64,000 nucleotides of DNA. Origin: Metellina segmentata (Eukaryota > Arthropoda > Arachnida > Araneae > Tetragnathidae). A model generated the notes under the pieces. That model was not told the DNA's origin. It ran no database searches and worked only from the letters and a program-made list of their open reading frames with translations. Position numbers and translations under genes: made by a program. The stretch spans positions 83,198,931 through 83,262,930 of the forward strand of contig OX375872.1 in NCBI GenBank assembly GCA_947359465.1, given 5' to 3'. This document shows, in pieces, positions 35,713 to 46,874 of this stretch. Each line of letters begins with the position of its first letter. The first letter of the stretch is position 1.

Positions 35713-36773
35713 AGGTCAAGGGTAATCATATCGCTTATTAATGTAATCTTTGTTTGTTTGTGCAGCTTACAGTTTTTCAGTATGTACAAAGTGTGTTATA
35801 CATATGCAAATCATTAAAAATATAACTAAATATATGTTGTTTACTACAATAACAATTTTTTGTCATGAATTTATAACAACATAACCTACCTTCATGTGAA
35901 ATTTTGACTCAATTATTTTAAAATGTTTTCAGATGTCGTATTTACAGTTGAAAGCTCAACTTTTGAAAAGCAGTATATATTAGGCAGTTACTAGTGCCTA
36001 TTGCTATAGAATTAATCTTAATAAGTCGTTTAAATTTCTAAAGTTGTTAGACTTTGGAACGAGTTCAGGTTTCGTACAGAAACCTATTACCAGTTTTTAA
36101 GTTCATACACTGCCTGGACTCTTGGGAAGCAAATCTGAAATTTACAAAAACTCGTCAAAGAACCTCGATAACCAAAGAGATATTCTTAATAAAGAGTGAT
36201 TAACAAGAAATTTCGAAAGTGATGCCATAGTTTTGAAGTCTTACAACTTTATTTATTGAAGAAAAAGTCTCATGGCTCTAACCAGCTTTTTATCTGGAAT
36301 ATTTTACATGTTCTCTACCATTTATCAATATGCATGTTTTTTCTTCATCCTGACTTTGATGAGAAGAAACTCAAATTTCTCCACCTTCTTTGTTAGAGAC
36401 GTGTCTTGAATTCTTTATAGATTTCGTATAAAACGTACTTACCTTGAATAAACGATACTCCTCAAAAAAAATTACCAACGCTTAATAATGAAAGAGCTAA
36501 GCTCTCTAGAGGAGACACTAATTTGCTAATTATATTCAGACTTTTCAAGCATATTTTATGCTTTTGTAATGTGCTGCGGATACACTTTTAATTTAACTAC
36601 TTCCATTCCCAAAAAATCTCCTACTCTTCGGAAATACGACATTATAGCCTATTTAAGGTACTTCAAAATAATAAACTATTATTTTATAATTGAAAAAAAT
36701 TTATAATAAAAAGTCATATCCCCGAAAGGAAACATTGCCCTCATAGATGAAAACATTGGGTCGGTAGTTGGTT
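35713..36773. other. No recognisable gene or repeat
   Basis: The first 120 bp is probably the 3' part of the Tc1 relic. ATATGCAAATCA at about 35804 recurs 5' of the other D34E Tc1 relic (62002). The rest is unassigned. Confidence 0.4.
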
Positions 36774-37084
36774 GAATTAACATAGAACTTGAGCAACAAA
36801 GCGGGTTATTGGCGACGGTGTGTAATCCATCCCGAAGAAAAAGATCCGAGGACAGCACCTCTTAGTTTTGAATTACGGTCTGATTACGAGGACAACACCT
36901 GAGCTAGCACCACACCCTCCAAGCATCCACGCCAAGCCTAAGAGAGGACATTTGAAGCCACGACAGATTTAACGCGAACCAGAACCCCCTTACCCGTACA
37001 AGACGGTGTTTGGTTGGATTGATTTTTGAAATCGCAACCTTCCGGTTGCGAATCCGTTAATCTTAAAACAGTACTGCCACGGCC
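36774..37084 (-). mobile_element. SINE-A copy, left member of head-to-head pair
   Basis: Full-length minus-strand SINE-A. The 3' end GAATTAACATAGAACTTGAG lies at the left. Body blocks GACAGCACCTCTTAGTTTTG and GACATTTGAAGCCACGACAG are clear, and the tRNA-like head ends at GTACTGCCACGGCC near 37084. The B-box has decayed (GATTTTTGAAATC). Confidence 0.82.
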
Positions 37085-37095
37085 TTCCAAAGCAT

Positions 37096-37396
37096 TGGCC
37101 GAGGTATCTCGAATGGAAAAGTAAAAGGTTAGCAAACGGAGGGGTGCGAGTTCAGATCCAATCAAAAGGCCGTCGTGTATAAAGAGGATTGGTGCATGTT
37201 AAATCGGTCGTGGCCTCAAATGTTCACACATTGGTGTGGTATGGAAGTTTGGAAAGTTGGTGCCAGCCCAGGTATTACCACGTCATTTGACCATTGTTCA
37301 AAATTATGTGGCGTTGTCCTCTGATTTATCATTTCGGAGTTGACGCCGGACTGTAGCCAATAGCCCGTTGTGTTGCTCAATTGTGACGATCATTAA
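37096..37396 (+). mobile_element. SINE-A copy, right member of head-to-head pair
   Basis: Full-length plus-strand SINE-A beginning TGGCCGAGGTATCTC about 12 bp from the head of the previous copy. B-box-like GCGAGTTCAGATCC at about 37147-37160. Body: GTCGTGGCCTCAAATGTTC, GGTATGGAAGTTTGGAAAG, TAGCCAATAGCCCGTTGTGT. The end is GCTCAATTGTGACGATC. With its neighbour it makes a roughly 300-bp imperfect inverted repeat. Confidence 0.82.
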
Positions 37397-37660
37397 GATA
37401 CCTACTCCCCTGCTGTATTGCAAAGCTATTCACAGATATGAGATTTCTCGCTTTATACCGGAGAGCGAGATAAATTTTAGAGCGATAACCCGGTTATACA
37501 TACTTCTTTATTTCTGTATTTTCTCTTTTATGTTTGAAGAACTGATCTGTGTTGTATTATAGAAGTTTGTGTTCGGGTTATATTTCATCATCTGTTTGTA
37601 TCTTGTCGTCTTGACAATTGGAAGCAAAAAACACATCTTATTTTCCTTGAAAGTGGTTTT

Positions 37661-37864
37661 TTAACCCTCGAGTGATTGTCTTGACTATATAGTCAGATTT
37701 GCTAATGTCCACCTGCCTCGTCATTAGCAAAACTGACTAGTTGTTGAACCCGTCAACATGAAAAAGAAAACGGCAATACATTGATGATCAGATATATCTG
37801 CTTTTGCAAAATTGGTCAGATCTTGAAGAACGAGAAATCTAGTCCGAACCATCTGGAGGGTTAA
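37661..37864 (+). mobile_element. TTAA palindromic repeat, copy G
   Basis: TTAA at both ends (37661-37664 and 37861-37864), inside them CCCTCGAGTGATTGTC and AACCATCTGGAGGG. Total 204 bp. The interior has lost much of the palindromic core but keeps GGTCAGATCTTGAAGAACGAG. Confidence 0.85.
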
Positions 37865-38007
37865 AGGATCTTTTCGAAGCAATTTTTCATACTTTGTTAT
37901 AACAGGTGATGCTTGTATTTATACGGCCATTACATGAAATTATTTGTGAATGTGCTTATTAAAAATTTATAAAATAAACCGTTGAAAGGAGATAAATCTT
38001 ACCCAAC

Positions 38008-38323
38008 CTAATCCTTTTGGTGGTTATCTCGAAGAAGTATCTCGTCATTAGCAAATCTGACCAGATACTGTTGAACGAGAAATCTCGTCACTAGTACAGG
38101 AAACAGACCAGGTAAAGATTTCGTCATCATAAAATAATCGGCAAAATCTTAATGACGATATATATTAGAAAAGAAAACTGTTCAAATGTTGGTAGATGAG
38201 ACATCTCGTCATTAAAAGAGAAAGCTGACCAAATATTGATCTCGTCATAATAAAAAAAATGGCAATACCATGTTGACTATATACCTCGTACTTAGCAAAA
38301 GTAGTCAGCTCTTGGAAGGTTAA
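38008..38323 (+). mobile_element. TTAA palindromic repeat, copy H
   Basis: Left end CTAA-TCCTTTTGGTGGTTATCTC, right end CTTGGAAGG-TTAA. The interior carries extra module copies (CAGATACTGTTGAACGAG, CAAATGTTGGTAGATGAG, CAAATATTGATCTCGTC), so it is about 100 bp longer than copy G, which lies 143 bp upstream. Confidence 0.75.
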
Positions 38324-39127
38324 ACCTCTTCACCGTCCGTTAGCACACCAATTTCATCCTTACTGCAAACTGGAAATCTAATAGAAATAAAACGACACTT
38401 TAAGTCCTAAGAATCCTTTGCAAGACAGGTGTGCTTCCGATTAATATAATTTTAGTTAATATATTTAGTCCAAGACTATTTAGAAATTATAAAGAGACTA
38501 ATAAAAAAATCTATTTTAGGCCGAGGATAGAAAAGGTAGACCGCGCGCGAACTCGATGCGTTAACAAACTGAATTAATTTCACGCACTTTTCCGTGTGAG
38601 GATTTATCAATTCAATTCTTTCCATAACGCGGAACTTGTTACTAGGATAACGGTGAATTAAATTCCCGAACTATATGCTCTCGCTTCCCCCTGTTGAAAT
38701 TTGTGCACATTATTTTCCAGCGGAATGCATTTTATTCAATCTCCGAGAACTAGGAGAAGAGGCGAAAAAGAGAGCGCAGCGTAAGGAAAAGAAAAGAGCC
38801 TGCAGGAGAGGATTAGGAATAAAATAGAAAGGGCCTCAACGCTAGAGCCTCTCGTTCGAGTAAGTTTTACATTCTTTTTTTACTTTGAGGAGTGGTAGGT
38901 ACTCAGAAGTCGTTGGTCTCGTGTACATTTTCCTCTCTGTCATCTTATCTGCTTTTCTTTATAAGATACGATACATCTTCCTCCTTCCTTGAAAGGGAGA
39001 AATGATTCATTTACTTTGGCATCAAACTTTCACAAGAACGTCTGAAAATGACATCTTTCTTCTCCACATTCTATCTCATTTAATTGAAATTGGAGGTCCT
39101 TAATAAATTTGCTGATGTACAGGTAGA
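38324..39127. other. No recognisable gene or repeat
   Basis: About 38520-38880 is less AT-rich than its surroundings (ACCGCGCGCGAACTCG, purine-rich AGAAGAGGCGAAAAAGAGAG). It has no long frame. It could be a conserved non-coding or promoter-like patch, but nothing shows that. Confidence 0.35.
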
Positions 39128-39384
39128 TTGACCCTCCAAGTGGCTTTGACGAGCTATATTGTTCATCAAGATCTGATCTATCTTGCAAATGACCAGATAT
39201 CTTATACATCAAGATTTGATCACTTTTGCTAGAGACGAGATAACTCGTCGTAAAGATACTGTTGATTTTTTTTATATTGATGTGGTCAAAGTCTGATCAG
39301 TTTTCATCTAAGGACAAGATATCTCATTCATCAAGATTTCCTGATGATGAGATACTTTGTCGAGACTATCACCAGGAGGGGTAC
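39128..39384 (-). mobile_element. TTAA palindromic repeat, copy I
   Basis: Left end TTGA-CCCTCCAAGTGGC, right end CACCAGGAGGGG-TACC. Modules read CATCAAGATCTGATC and CATCAAGATTTGATC, so it is on the minus strand, opposite to the two copies just upstream. Confidence 0.78.
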
Positions 39385-39600
39385 CAAGAAGACTTGTACA
39401 GAAATCCACCGTAGTCAACACTAAGGTTAAGACTCGTTTGATCAAAAAAGTTTAATCTATACAGATATTTAATCTTTTCAAGGCTGTAAAGAGGCTTGAA
39501 ATGGTTAGGTTAGGTGTAATTCTATGTGTATAAGTGTTACTGGGGTATTTAATTAACATCTAATTTGATGTTCTGATGTCTAGGAGTGCTTGTGCTTTAG

Positions 39601-40615
39601 TAGGACGTCAGGAGGTTCACCACCCTTTAAGAAACCACATTTTTTAATATGCAAAATATCCCGGAAGACCATAAAACAACTTTTCCTCTTTGGAGGCATC
39701 TGTAGCGAAGCCGAATAAATGTAATGGTACCAAATTTGGCATTGAGACTTTTGAAGACATGAGAAGATGTATTCTACGAAGAAATTTTAGAACCAAACGT
39801 CGCCGATAGGGTGAAATTTGGCGCGTTGGAGCAGAAGGTAGTTGAATATTTGCATTAAACTCAGATAAAATGGATTATGCTAAGTTTCGACTGAGTAAAC
39901 AACAATCACGCCACTAATTACAGTTGGATATGTGGCTCGTTGCAATTAAAAAAATTGGCATTAGACACACACACACATTAACATAGATTCAATTCACACG
40001 AAACAATCTTTTATTTAACAGAATCAGGTTCTTCTTGACCACTTAGACCAATTGCTATGAGTTGATCTTTTTTTGTACCGCACATGGCATACGGTTTTCG
40101 CCGTGCTCTTCGTCTGAGCGTAATGAGTCGGTCAGAACAGAGTGTCACAGCAGAGAAAAGCCAGTACATTGGTCTTAGTGGTCAGTAGGAACCTCCTGAT
40201 TCTGTTGAAAAAAGATTGTTTCCTGAGAGTTAAATCTATTAATTTGTGTGTCGATTGCCAGTTTTTTAAAATTCCAACTTATCAACTGGAATTAATGACG
40301 TAATTGTTGCTTGACCTGTCAAAATTTTGAATATTTCACTTCATATGCGTTCGACGAAATTAACTAATTGTTCGACTGTTTTCGACTCAAACAGCACCAA
40401 ATTTCTCGCTATAGACGGCTTATAGTATTAAAATTTATTTCGCGGAATACATCTCCCCATGTTTTCAAAAGTCTCAATACCAATTTCCATTCTGTTTATT
40501 CAATTCTCCTTCAGATGACCCCACACAGGCACTCTGTGTGTAACTTACTATTTTATTTAAAAAAATTTGTTTGAAAACTTAATCTAAGATGGAAGTTAAA
40601 CCGTGGACTTAGGTT
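39601..40615. repeat. Long imperfect inverted repeat (fold-back), about 1 kb
   Basis: Two arms of about 450 bp, roughly 39601-40053 and 40168-40615, are reverse complements of each other, with a loop of about 114 bp. Paired landmarks (left arm / right arm reverse-complemented): GAAACAATCTTTTATTTAAC / GAAACAATCTTTTTTCAAC; ATTGAGACTTTTGAAGACAT / ATTGAGACTTTTGAAAACAT; GAGAAGATGTATTCTACG / GGGAGATGTATTCCGCG; GGTGAAATTTGG / CGAGAAATTTGG; GACCACTTAGACCAAT / GACCACTAAGACCAAT. Many indels separate the blocks, so the arms are old. Outer limits are uncertain by 30-40 bp. No transposase frame is present; a 68-codon frame in the right arm is unlikely to be real. Confidence 0.85.
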
Positions 40616-41709
40616 TTGCTAAGAGTCCTGTGTATTACAGATTGACGCTTTTGGGTTATGAAGTAATTAGTTGTTCAGAACAGATACATTGTGCATGAAA
40701 AACTATCATATATTTTTTTATCTAAAAGAGCCTACCGAAGATTCTTTACATCTGTTGAATCATAACTGGATAAGTTCTTCAGTGAGTTATCTCGATGCAA
40801 AGTTATGTGACTCAATCCGAAATATTTAAGTTAAAAGTATATAAAGTATGTGCAGAGTTAAATACTACTACAAGGATTCTAAAGCATAGGTTCATTTAAG
40901 AAATGACATTTATATTTTTATACCCACAATTTTCAAATATTATTTCCCAAAAGTATGAACTGGCACAGTTGTTTGTATGTCACAATTTTCGTTTCTACTA
41001 TTTATGCTTCTAACGCATTCCACCGTGTATGCAATTAAGAAATTCGCAAGGCCTTGTACTTCACAACAGATCCGAACGAAACACCAAACACAAACACAGA
41101 CGAAGTGTCTCAATTGTGAAGTAGATCTATGATGAAATGAAGCAAGCTTTATTCAAAACAAATTTAAGCAAGCGTAAAGGAAATTTGAATTTGGCCCAAA
41201 TTCGACCTTCTCGAAACCATAAGATAGAAGAAATAGAAGAAATCTCTAGTGTTCTTACCCGATCTAACGCTCTCAATTTGAAAAGTATCCAACAATAAAG
41301 CATTAAACTCCCGTAATCTCTTATGGTGAATGACTGTTTATTTAGAAAATTACATTTCTGAAAGGGAATTAATTCAAAAGGGAAATAATCTCCCTAAGGA
41401 CATTATAGAAAAGATGTAATTTCATTGTGACTTTAGTTCATGAAAATAAAAGATAGATTATACAATTATAAAACTGTTTGTGGGTTAAAGTAAAAAATAA
41501 GTCATTTCCCACCTTTATTCTTGAATTCTTCTATTTAATAATCACACTATACCCTTTTCATCAAAGCATCGGTTCTCAAACTATATAGAGCTTTTCACTA
41601 TCTGCGGATACAGAAATACCAAAGGAGGATGGATGGTGTTAAAAATGGCACGGTAAAGATGTTTTAAGTATCAGAAATATCAAAAAATCTTTAACTTTTT
41701 ATAATCTTT
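40616..41709. other. No recognisable gene or repeat
   Basis: Spacer between the fold-back and copy J. No frame above 60 codons and no dispersed motif. Confidence 0.45.
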
Positions 41710-41817
41710 TTAACCCTACAGGTGTTTCGACGAAATATCTTATCCAGGATATGGTCAATTTTGCCAAAGTCGAGATATTTTGTAGAGACAAAATTACCAT
41801 ATTACTTCAAGGGGTAA
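41710..41817 (-). mobile_element. TTAA palindromic repeat, copy J (short)
   Basis: TTAA-CCCTACAGGTGTTTCGACGA at the left and ACTTCAAGGG-GTAA at the right, only about 108 bp. A single ATGGTCAATTTTGCCAAAG module remains, in reverse orientation. It is an internally deleted member. Confidence 0.65.
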
Positions 41818-43748
41818 TGAAGATGAATGCACAAAACTGGTGAAGTTTGAAACAATTTCTTGCACAAGAGGCTGGACACTATAGGGCAATTTTCAACACG
41901 AAGATAAACCAAGAGGGCTAAGGGAAAAAATCTACTTTTGAAAAAGATATGAAACCTAACTTATTGTACAGCTGCCATACAAATGTCATAATGTGTCAAG
42001 TACCACACTAAGTCACTAGCCAGTTCTTCAAAAACAAAGAGGGAGAGAATTTTACTCCCCCAAGCTTTACCCCATAAAAGTATTTTCAAGAACCTCTCTC
42101 TTCAAACTTCAGGAAAAGAAAAAGTAAATTAATAGGAATTTCATCAGCCAAAGAATTACTACTTTCTGGTCTAGGAGATATTAAAAATTCATATTTGACC
42201 CGACGATATGTTTATGGAATTATCATTTGAAAAGTTGAATAATCATTTAAAGCAGATTGTTCTCAACTTATTACCGTAAGTTAACTATGGAGCTATGTTT
42301 TGCAACCATCGTTTTTAATATCCATCACAGAATTTTCTCATTAGGTATATAGTTTAAAAACCGATAATTTTAACATATTTTCCACTTTGGTAACACCCCT
42401 TTATGAGAATGGAAACCAAACACTTTCTCCACGAAATAAATGCTGCTTTGTTGATGATTTATTTAAGCTAAAGTCTCGTTTAGAAACAATTTAAGATTGA
42501 AGGAATTGTATTGAATTAAAAATCCCTTTTAAAACTATAAGTCATTAAACTTTTTTTAGGGGATGGATATTTGTAGATTTAAAGGGATTAAAGTAATTGG
42601 AAGTAAGTTGTATGGGAACCGGTATTATTATGCACTTATTTACATTTCATAACCAGTAAAATAAACCACTGCACTTGTCTAATATATTCTGATGAAGAAA
42701 ACCTATTGGTTTCAGTACAATTAGAGTCTTTTTATTGAAATAAAAGAATATATATTAGTTACTTGTTTTTACGGTCAGATAATTCTTCACTTGTTTTACT
42801 TACAAGACTAAACAAAATTACCGTACTTATTTCAGTCAATAAGTAACAAAATACGATCAAAAATCGTTACGAAAGAAAATAAAGGACGCCAATTTTTTAA
42901 ACTAAACTAATTTGAAGAAAAGGTTGGATTCTCGTGACATTAAATACTAAATTGACAAAAAAGCAACAGGTACACTATTTGATCTGCTCTGAACGAGATA
43001 TTTGGGTTTTTTTCATTTTAAGGAACCTAATTCATTTCCCGTTATGTTTGGAAATACATGGAAGTTGTTATCAGAAGTATAATGCTCTTGTTAAAAGTAA
43101 ATCGAATATAGCTTTTTATTGCTGTATTGGCGGGATTGTATGAAAACCCAATTCCACCTTTCTGATTCGCCCACTCACCCCTCAAACACGCTATTATTTG
43201 CTAAGTCTCTTTTCCTAGAACACAATTACTCAGAAACGACAAAATATCTTATCGGATTTATAAAAATGAAGGCAGTTTGTGAAGCATGAAAAGAGAGAAC
43301 CTACTTTGAGAGAATTTCATAACGGAATCAGAATATGTTTTTTGAGGGAAAAATTGCCAATACAAGAGTAATTTTATTTTCTTGAAGCCTGCGTTTTCAG
43401 GTTAGCCTGTAATGCCCTTCGTTTTTATGAACTAAATACTGGCTAATGAAAATTGGATCCTCGGGATCCTCAAATTAAAGCGATCGTGATACATTTCATT
43501 TGATACCAAGTAGGCAGTTCTGTGAAATAAAAAATATTATTTCTTGAAACAAGGAATTTACTTCATTTATTATTTGTTTTGTAAGTTAGATCTCATTTGA
43601 AGAAAAATCAGACATTTTTTCCCAAATTAGTTAATATTACACTGAAGTCCCTTCAAACTTTACTAACTTCAAGATCAGTTGCTAGGGGAAGATCAAGCCA
43701 TCCCTCTGTATTCACTCGTTGCTCAAATGCCATCTATAAAAATACATA
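41818..43748. other. No recognisable gene or repeat
   Basis: Nearly 2 kb of unassigned AT-rich sequence. A 69-codon plus frame at 42934-43143 has no motif. Confidence 0.45.
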
Positions 43749-43960
43749 GACCGCAATGGTTCAGTGGGGGGAGGGGGGGGGGCACTGCCTTAGCAGCCTA
43801 CGAGTTTAGTTCGATTTCTGTAACTATCCTGTGTGTATTTCTCTGTTTTGTGTCAGTCAAACTTTCCTTACATTTATATGTCCATTTAATTGACGAAAAA
43901 GCAATGTTTGGTCACATCTGGCTCTTGAGGCATTAAAAATCCAACCAACCACCTATATAT
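43749..43960 (+). mobile_element. tRNA-like SINE, family E (tentative)
   Basis: Plus-strand head with an A-box-like TGGTTCAGTGG at about 43758 and a B-box-like TTAGTTCGATTTC at about 43807. A G-run (43766-43782) lies between them. The following body ends in AAAATCCAACCAACCACC. The box spacing is right for a tRNA-derived SINE, but the family has no second copy in the window. Confidence 0.45.
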
Positions 43961-44939
43961 CCATATACATAAAACTTCCTTAAGGGGTAACCATAACATT
44001 AAATTGAGAAAATATTTCACAATTCCTAATGACACTTCACAATGCAGATCTAAAATTTCGACTCTATATCAAAAATTTTCCCGGTATAACAAGTTTCAAG
44101 TGATTTAGTGCGGCTGTTTCTGAATTATGAATGTGGAAAATTTAAAGGATGTCATGTTGAATATGATTGTTTCGCGCACTTATTCATAACTTCATAAATA
44201 ATTTTCCTACCATGCTGAAATGTTTTATTGTAATACAATTAGAGAAACCAAACAAAATCAGTAATAAAAATCATAATTGGTAAAATAGTAATATCTCTTT
44301 TTTAAGTAAATTCTTAGTATCCAATATTATTTATGAAAATAATACTCTAAAAAGATTATTAATTGCAAGCTTGACATATTTGTTTATAGAAAATAGAGAT
44401 TTTAAAAATGAGGGTAGTTTAAAAATCTTAGACCTATATCATTTAAGGGATATATGATATAGTAAAATATTTTTCCGACAAAGTTATTGAATATCGTTAT
44501 GGCCATGAGGTGCTTCTAAACGTATTTGGGTCTATGAAACCCGGGCCAGCATTTGTATGACTGTTTTGAGCTTAGCCATTGAATGGTTAATTTTTAATTC
44601 TAATATACGAGTGAAATCAAGGGATAAAAGTAATAAATAATTATCATCATATATTTTGTTTTCATTCTTGCTGTAGTGATTAAGCGTTTCTTTACAATAC
44701 TGATGAAAATCTTGTTTAAATTGTTCCCTCTAGTACCAGTTTAAAAGAAGATAAATAACGCAAATGTTTTTTTAATAATAAATTGAATGTACAAGTTTTT
44801 CATTTACGTCTAAAGTAAAGAACAGGAATGTTTTATTAAGGAATAAAGTTGGGTATCCCAAGTTCTTTGGTCAATTGCAGGAGTCGCTTGCTTTCTATTT
44901 CTTACAGGACTGGAATATCCAGAATAACAATTACACCTC
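43961..44939. other. No recognisable gene or repeat
   Basis: AT-rich. Nothing beyond short chance frames. Confidence 0.45.
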
Positions 44940-45330
44940 ATTGGAATAGCAAAATCAGCTATCTGTCTCCTTTGTGAACTGGACCAAATAACTGGAGACT
45001 ACCTCAAGAACTGCCACCAAATTCCTAACAGTAGAACTGCAAATATCGTTGATAGTGTTTTTAAGTCATATTTTTCACTTCATAATTCTATTGAGCAGCT
45101 TGTTGATTGATAGCCGAGAGACTGACGTAAGATAAAAAATATTATAAATCACTTACAAATCAACAAATGCGATTTATCACGTTGGTCTTACCACTGCCTT
45201 CTAACACCAGACCCAGATCCCTCTGAATCCGTAGCGCAATATAATACCCCTCCTTTGTCTTGATAAAGTAAGCTGGAAGTAGGAAGTACTAGCTCAATAT
45301 TGCCCGGGGGTTACGGCCCCCGTCAACTGA
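44940..45330 (+). pseudogene. Possible LINE reverse-transcriptase 3' end
   Basis: From 44940 the plus strand reads IGIAKSAICLLCELDQITGD followed by YLKNC. The C-x2-C-x(8-9)-(H)-x(3-4)-C spacing resembles the cysteine/histidine knuckle at the C-terminus of many arthropod non-LTR reverse transcriptases; the His position is Tyr. The frame closes within about 40 codons. 45180-45330, with GGGGGTTACGGCCCCCGTCA, could be the 3' untranslated part. No polymerase motif lies upstream, so at most a short 5'-truncated fragment remains. The assignment rests on one motif. Confidence 0.35.
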
Positions 45331-45424
45331 TTGTTCACTGTGGACAATAATTGAGTTTGTCTATCTTTTACCAAAGACATTTGTTCCCCACAAAAGTGAG
45401 AACGTAATTTTTAACGTTTCTAAA

Positions 45425-45649
45425 TTAACCCTCCTGGTGGTTGTCTCAACGAGGTATCTTATATCCTTAGCAAATCTGATCAGATCTTGATGAACGAGAT
45501 ATCTCGTCATTAGAAGAAAACTCACCAGATCGTGATCTCGCCATCGTTAAAAAGTAAACGATATCTTGATGAAGAGAAATCTCTTCATTAGCAAAATTGG
45601 TCAGATCTTGATGGACGAAATATCTCGTCGTAACCACTTTGAAGGTTAA
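45425..45649 (+). mobile_element. TTAA palindromic repeat, copy K (best preserved)
   Basis: 225 bp with TTAA on both sides (45425-45428 and 45646-45649) and matching ends CCCTCCTGGTGGTT and AACCACTTTGAAGG. Order inside: GACGAGGTATCT; CAGATCTTGATGAACGAG; the 16-bp palindrome-type core GAGATATCTC; CACCAGATCGTGATCTCG; an A-rich gap; GATATCTTGATGAAGAG; GGTCAGATCTTGATGGACG; then the right end. Twelve copies in the window share this modular order. It has no coding capacity. TTAA flanks with CCC...GGG termini suggest a piggyBac-mobilised MITE; that is inference. Confidence 0.85.
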
Positions 45650-46723
45650 AACAGTCATTACGATAACTAACCAGCTGTATAGTGATGATAATATCCTACT
45701 TGGGCACACTACTGCAGTTGGATAGTATCATTGGATTTAAAGAAAACAACACTATCGTTCGTAAAGTATCTCCACAAGGATATAAATCTCGGAATTCATA
45801 TACACATGTACCTCACAGATTATGCATAAAAGGATGAAGATTATGCATGACATTTTCAAAATTATATAATGTTTGATGATTATTTTCCTGACCCAAAAAT
45901 TGTTTCTAAATAATCATACTGTAATTAGATTATTATTTGGTTCGAAATAAATTCTCTCTCCTGCCATCCCCCATTACAGGAAGGAATTAATTTTTTAGTT
46001 CCAGTAAAATTTTGTTTTTCACAGTTTTTCCTGTCTAAATTTTCTATTCAATTGATGTTTTAATTCTATACAGTTTAATTTCTTAACTGCATAATTGTAT
46101 TTGGGAACTAAATATCTAGTACCATACTAGTCTTAGAATAAATTGGTTTTCAATTTTTTTATCTCACGAGATTTTTTTTTTATCACGTGAGAAATAGAAT
46201 CGTCTAATATTTCTGAAACTTCTCCGTCTGATGTACTTATGTATCATTTCAAAGATAAGATGCGGTTGCCCCACTTTTAAGTGGATATTTTAATCAACGC
46301 ATATTTGGTCTATCATTTTAAAAGCATTTAATCTTGATGGAAATTTTACGTCTTTTTCATATAAGTTTCGCTTTAATGTAATATTTTATTACTCTCAGTT
46401 ACCCAAAGTTTATAAACATAATTTCATGCCATAAGCTTTCAAATATTTACCAAATTTTATTTCTCCCGCTATGAGGAATATTCACACTTTTGTAATCACA
46501 AGTTTCATTCTTGCTGAACGTTTTCACGTCCTTTATGCACGGCATGGAATTCGATGTTTCATCTAGAAGGGATGCAGCTAATTGAGTATTAAACTTTTTA
46601 ATTAAATTTCATATGATGCATAGATATTGATCGTTGGAACTGAATTTCTTATAATACATGAATTTTATGATGATTGATGACTAAATCCACTAGGTTCAGT
46701 TTAGCTCCAGTTGGTAAAGTGGA
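45650..46723. other. No recognisable gene or repeat
   Basis: About 1 kb of AT-rich sequence. CTCACGAGA(T)n and TATCACGTGAGAA near 46163-46192 form a small imperfect inverted repeat. Confidence 0.4.
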
Positions 46724-46874
46724 TATGCACTCTATAACAATGAAATGGACGCACCACGAAGTAGTATTATTGTGATAAAAATTGGTGAATGTAAAGAACA
46801 TACACAGAAAAACAAACGATTAAAATTTCAGAATAATTTGATGATTTATTTCAGAGTTTGACCGTTACAAAGGG

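Noticed and set aside
38520..38880. CpG-island-like promoter patch
   Set aside because: Only modestly less AT-rich than its surroundings, with no downstream exon or core promoter element that I can support.
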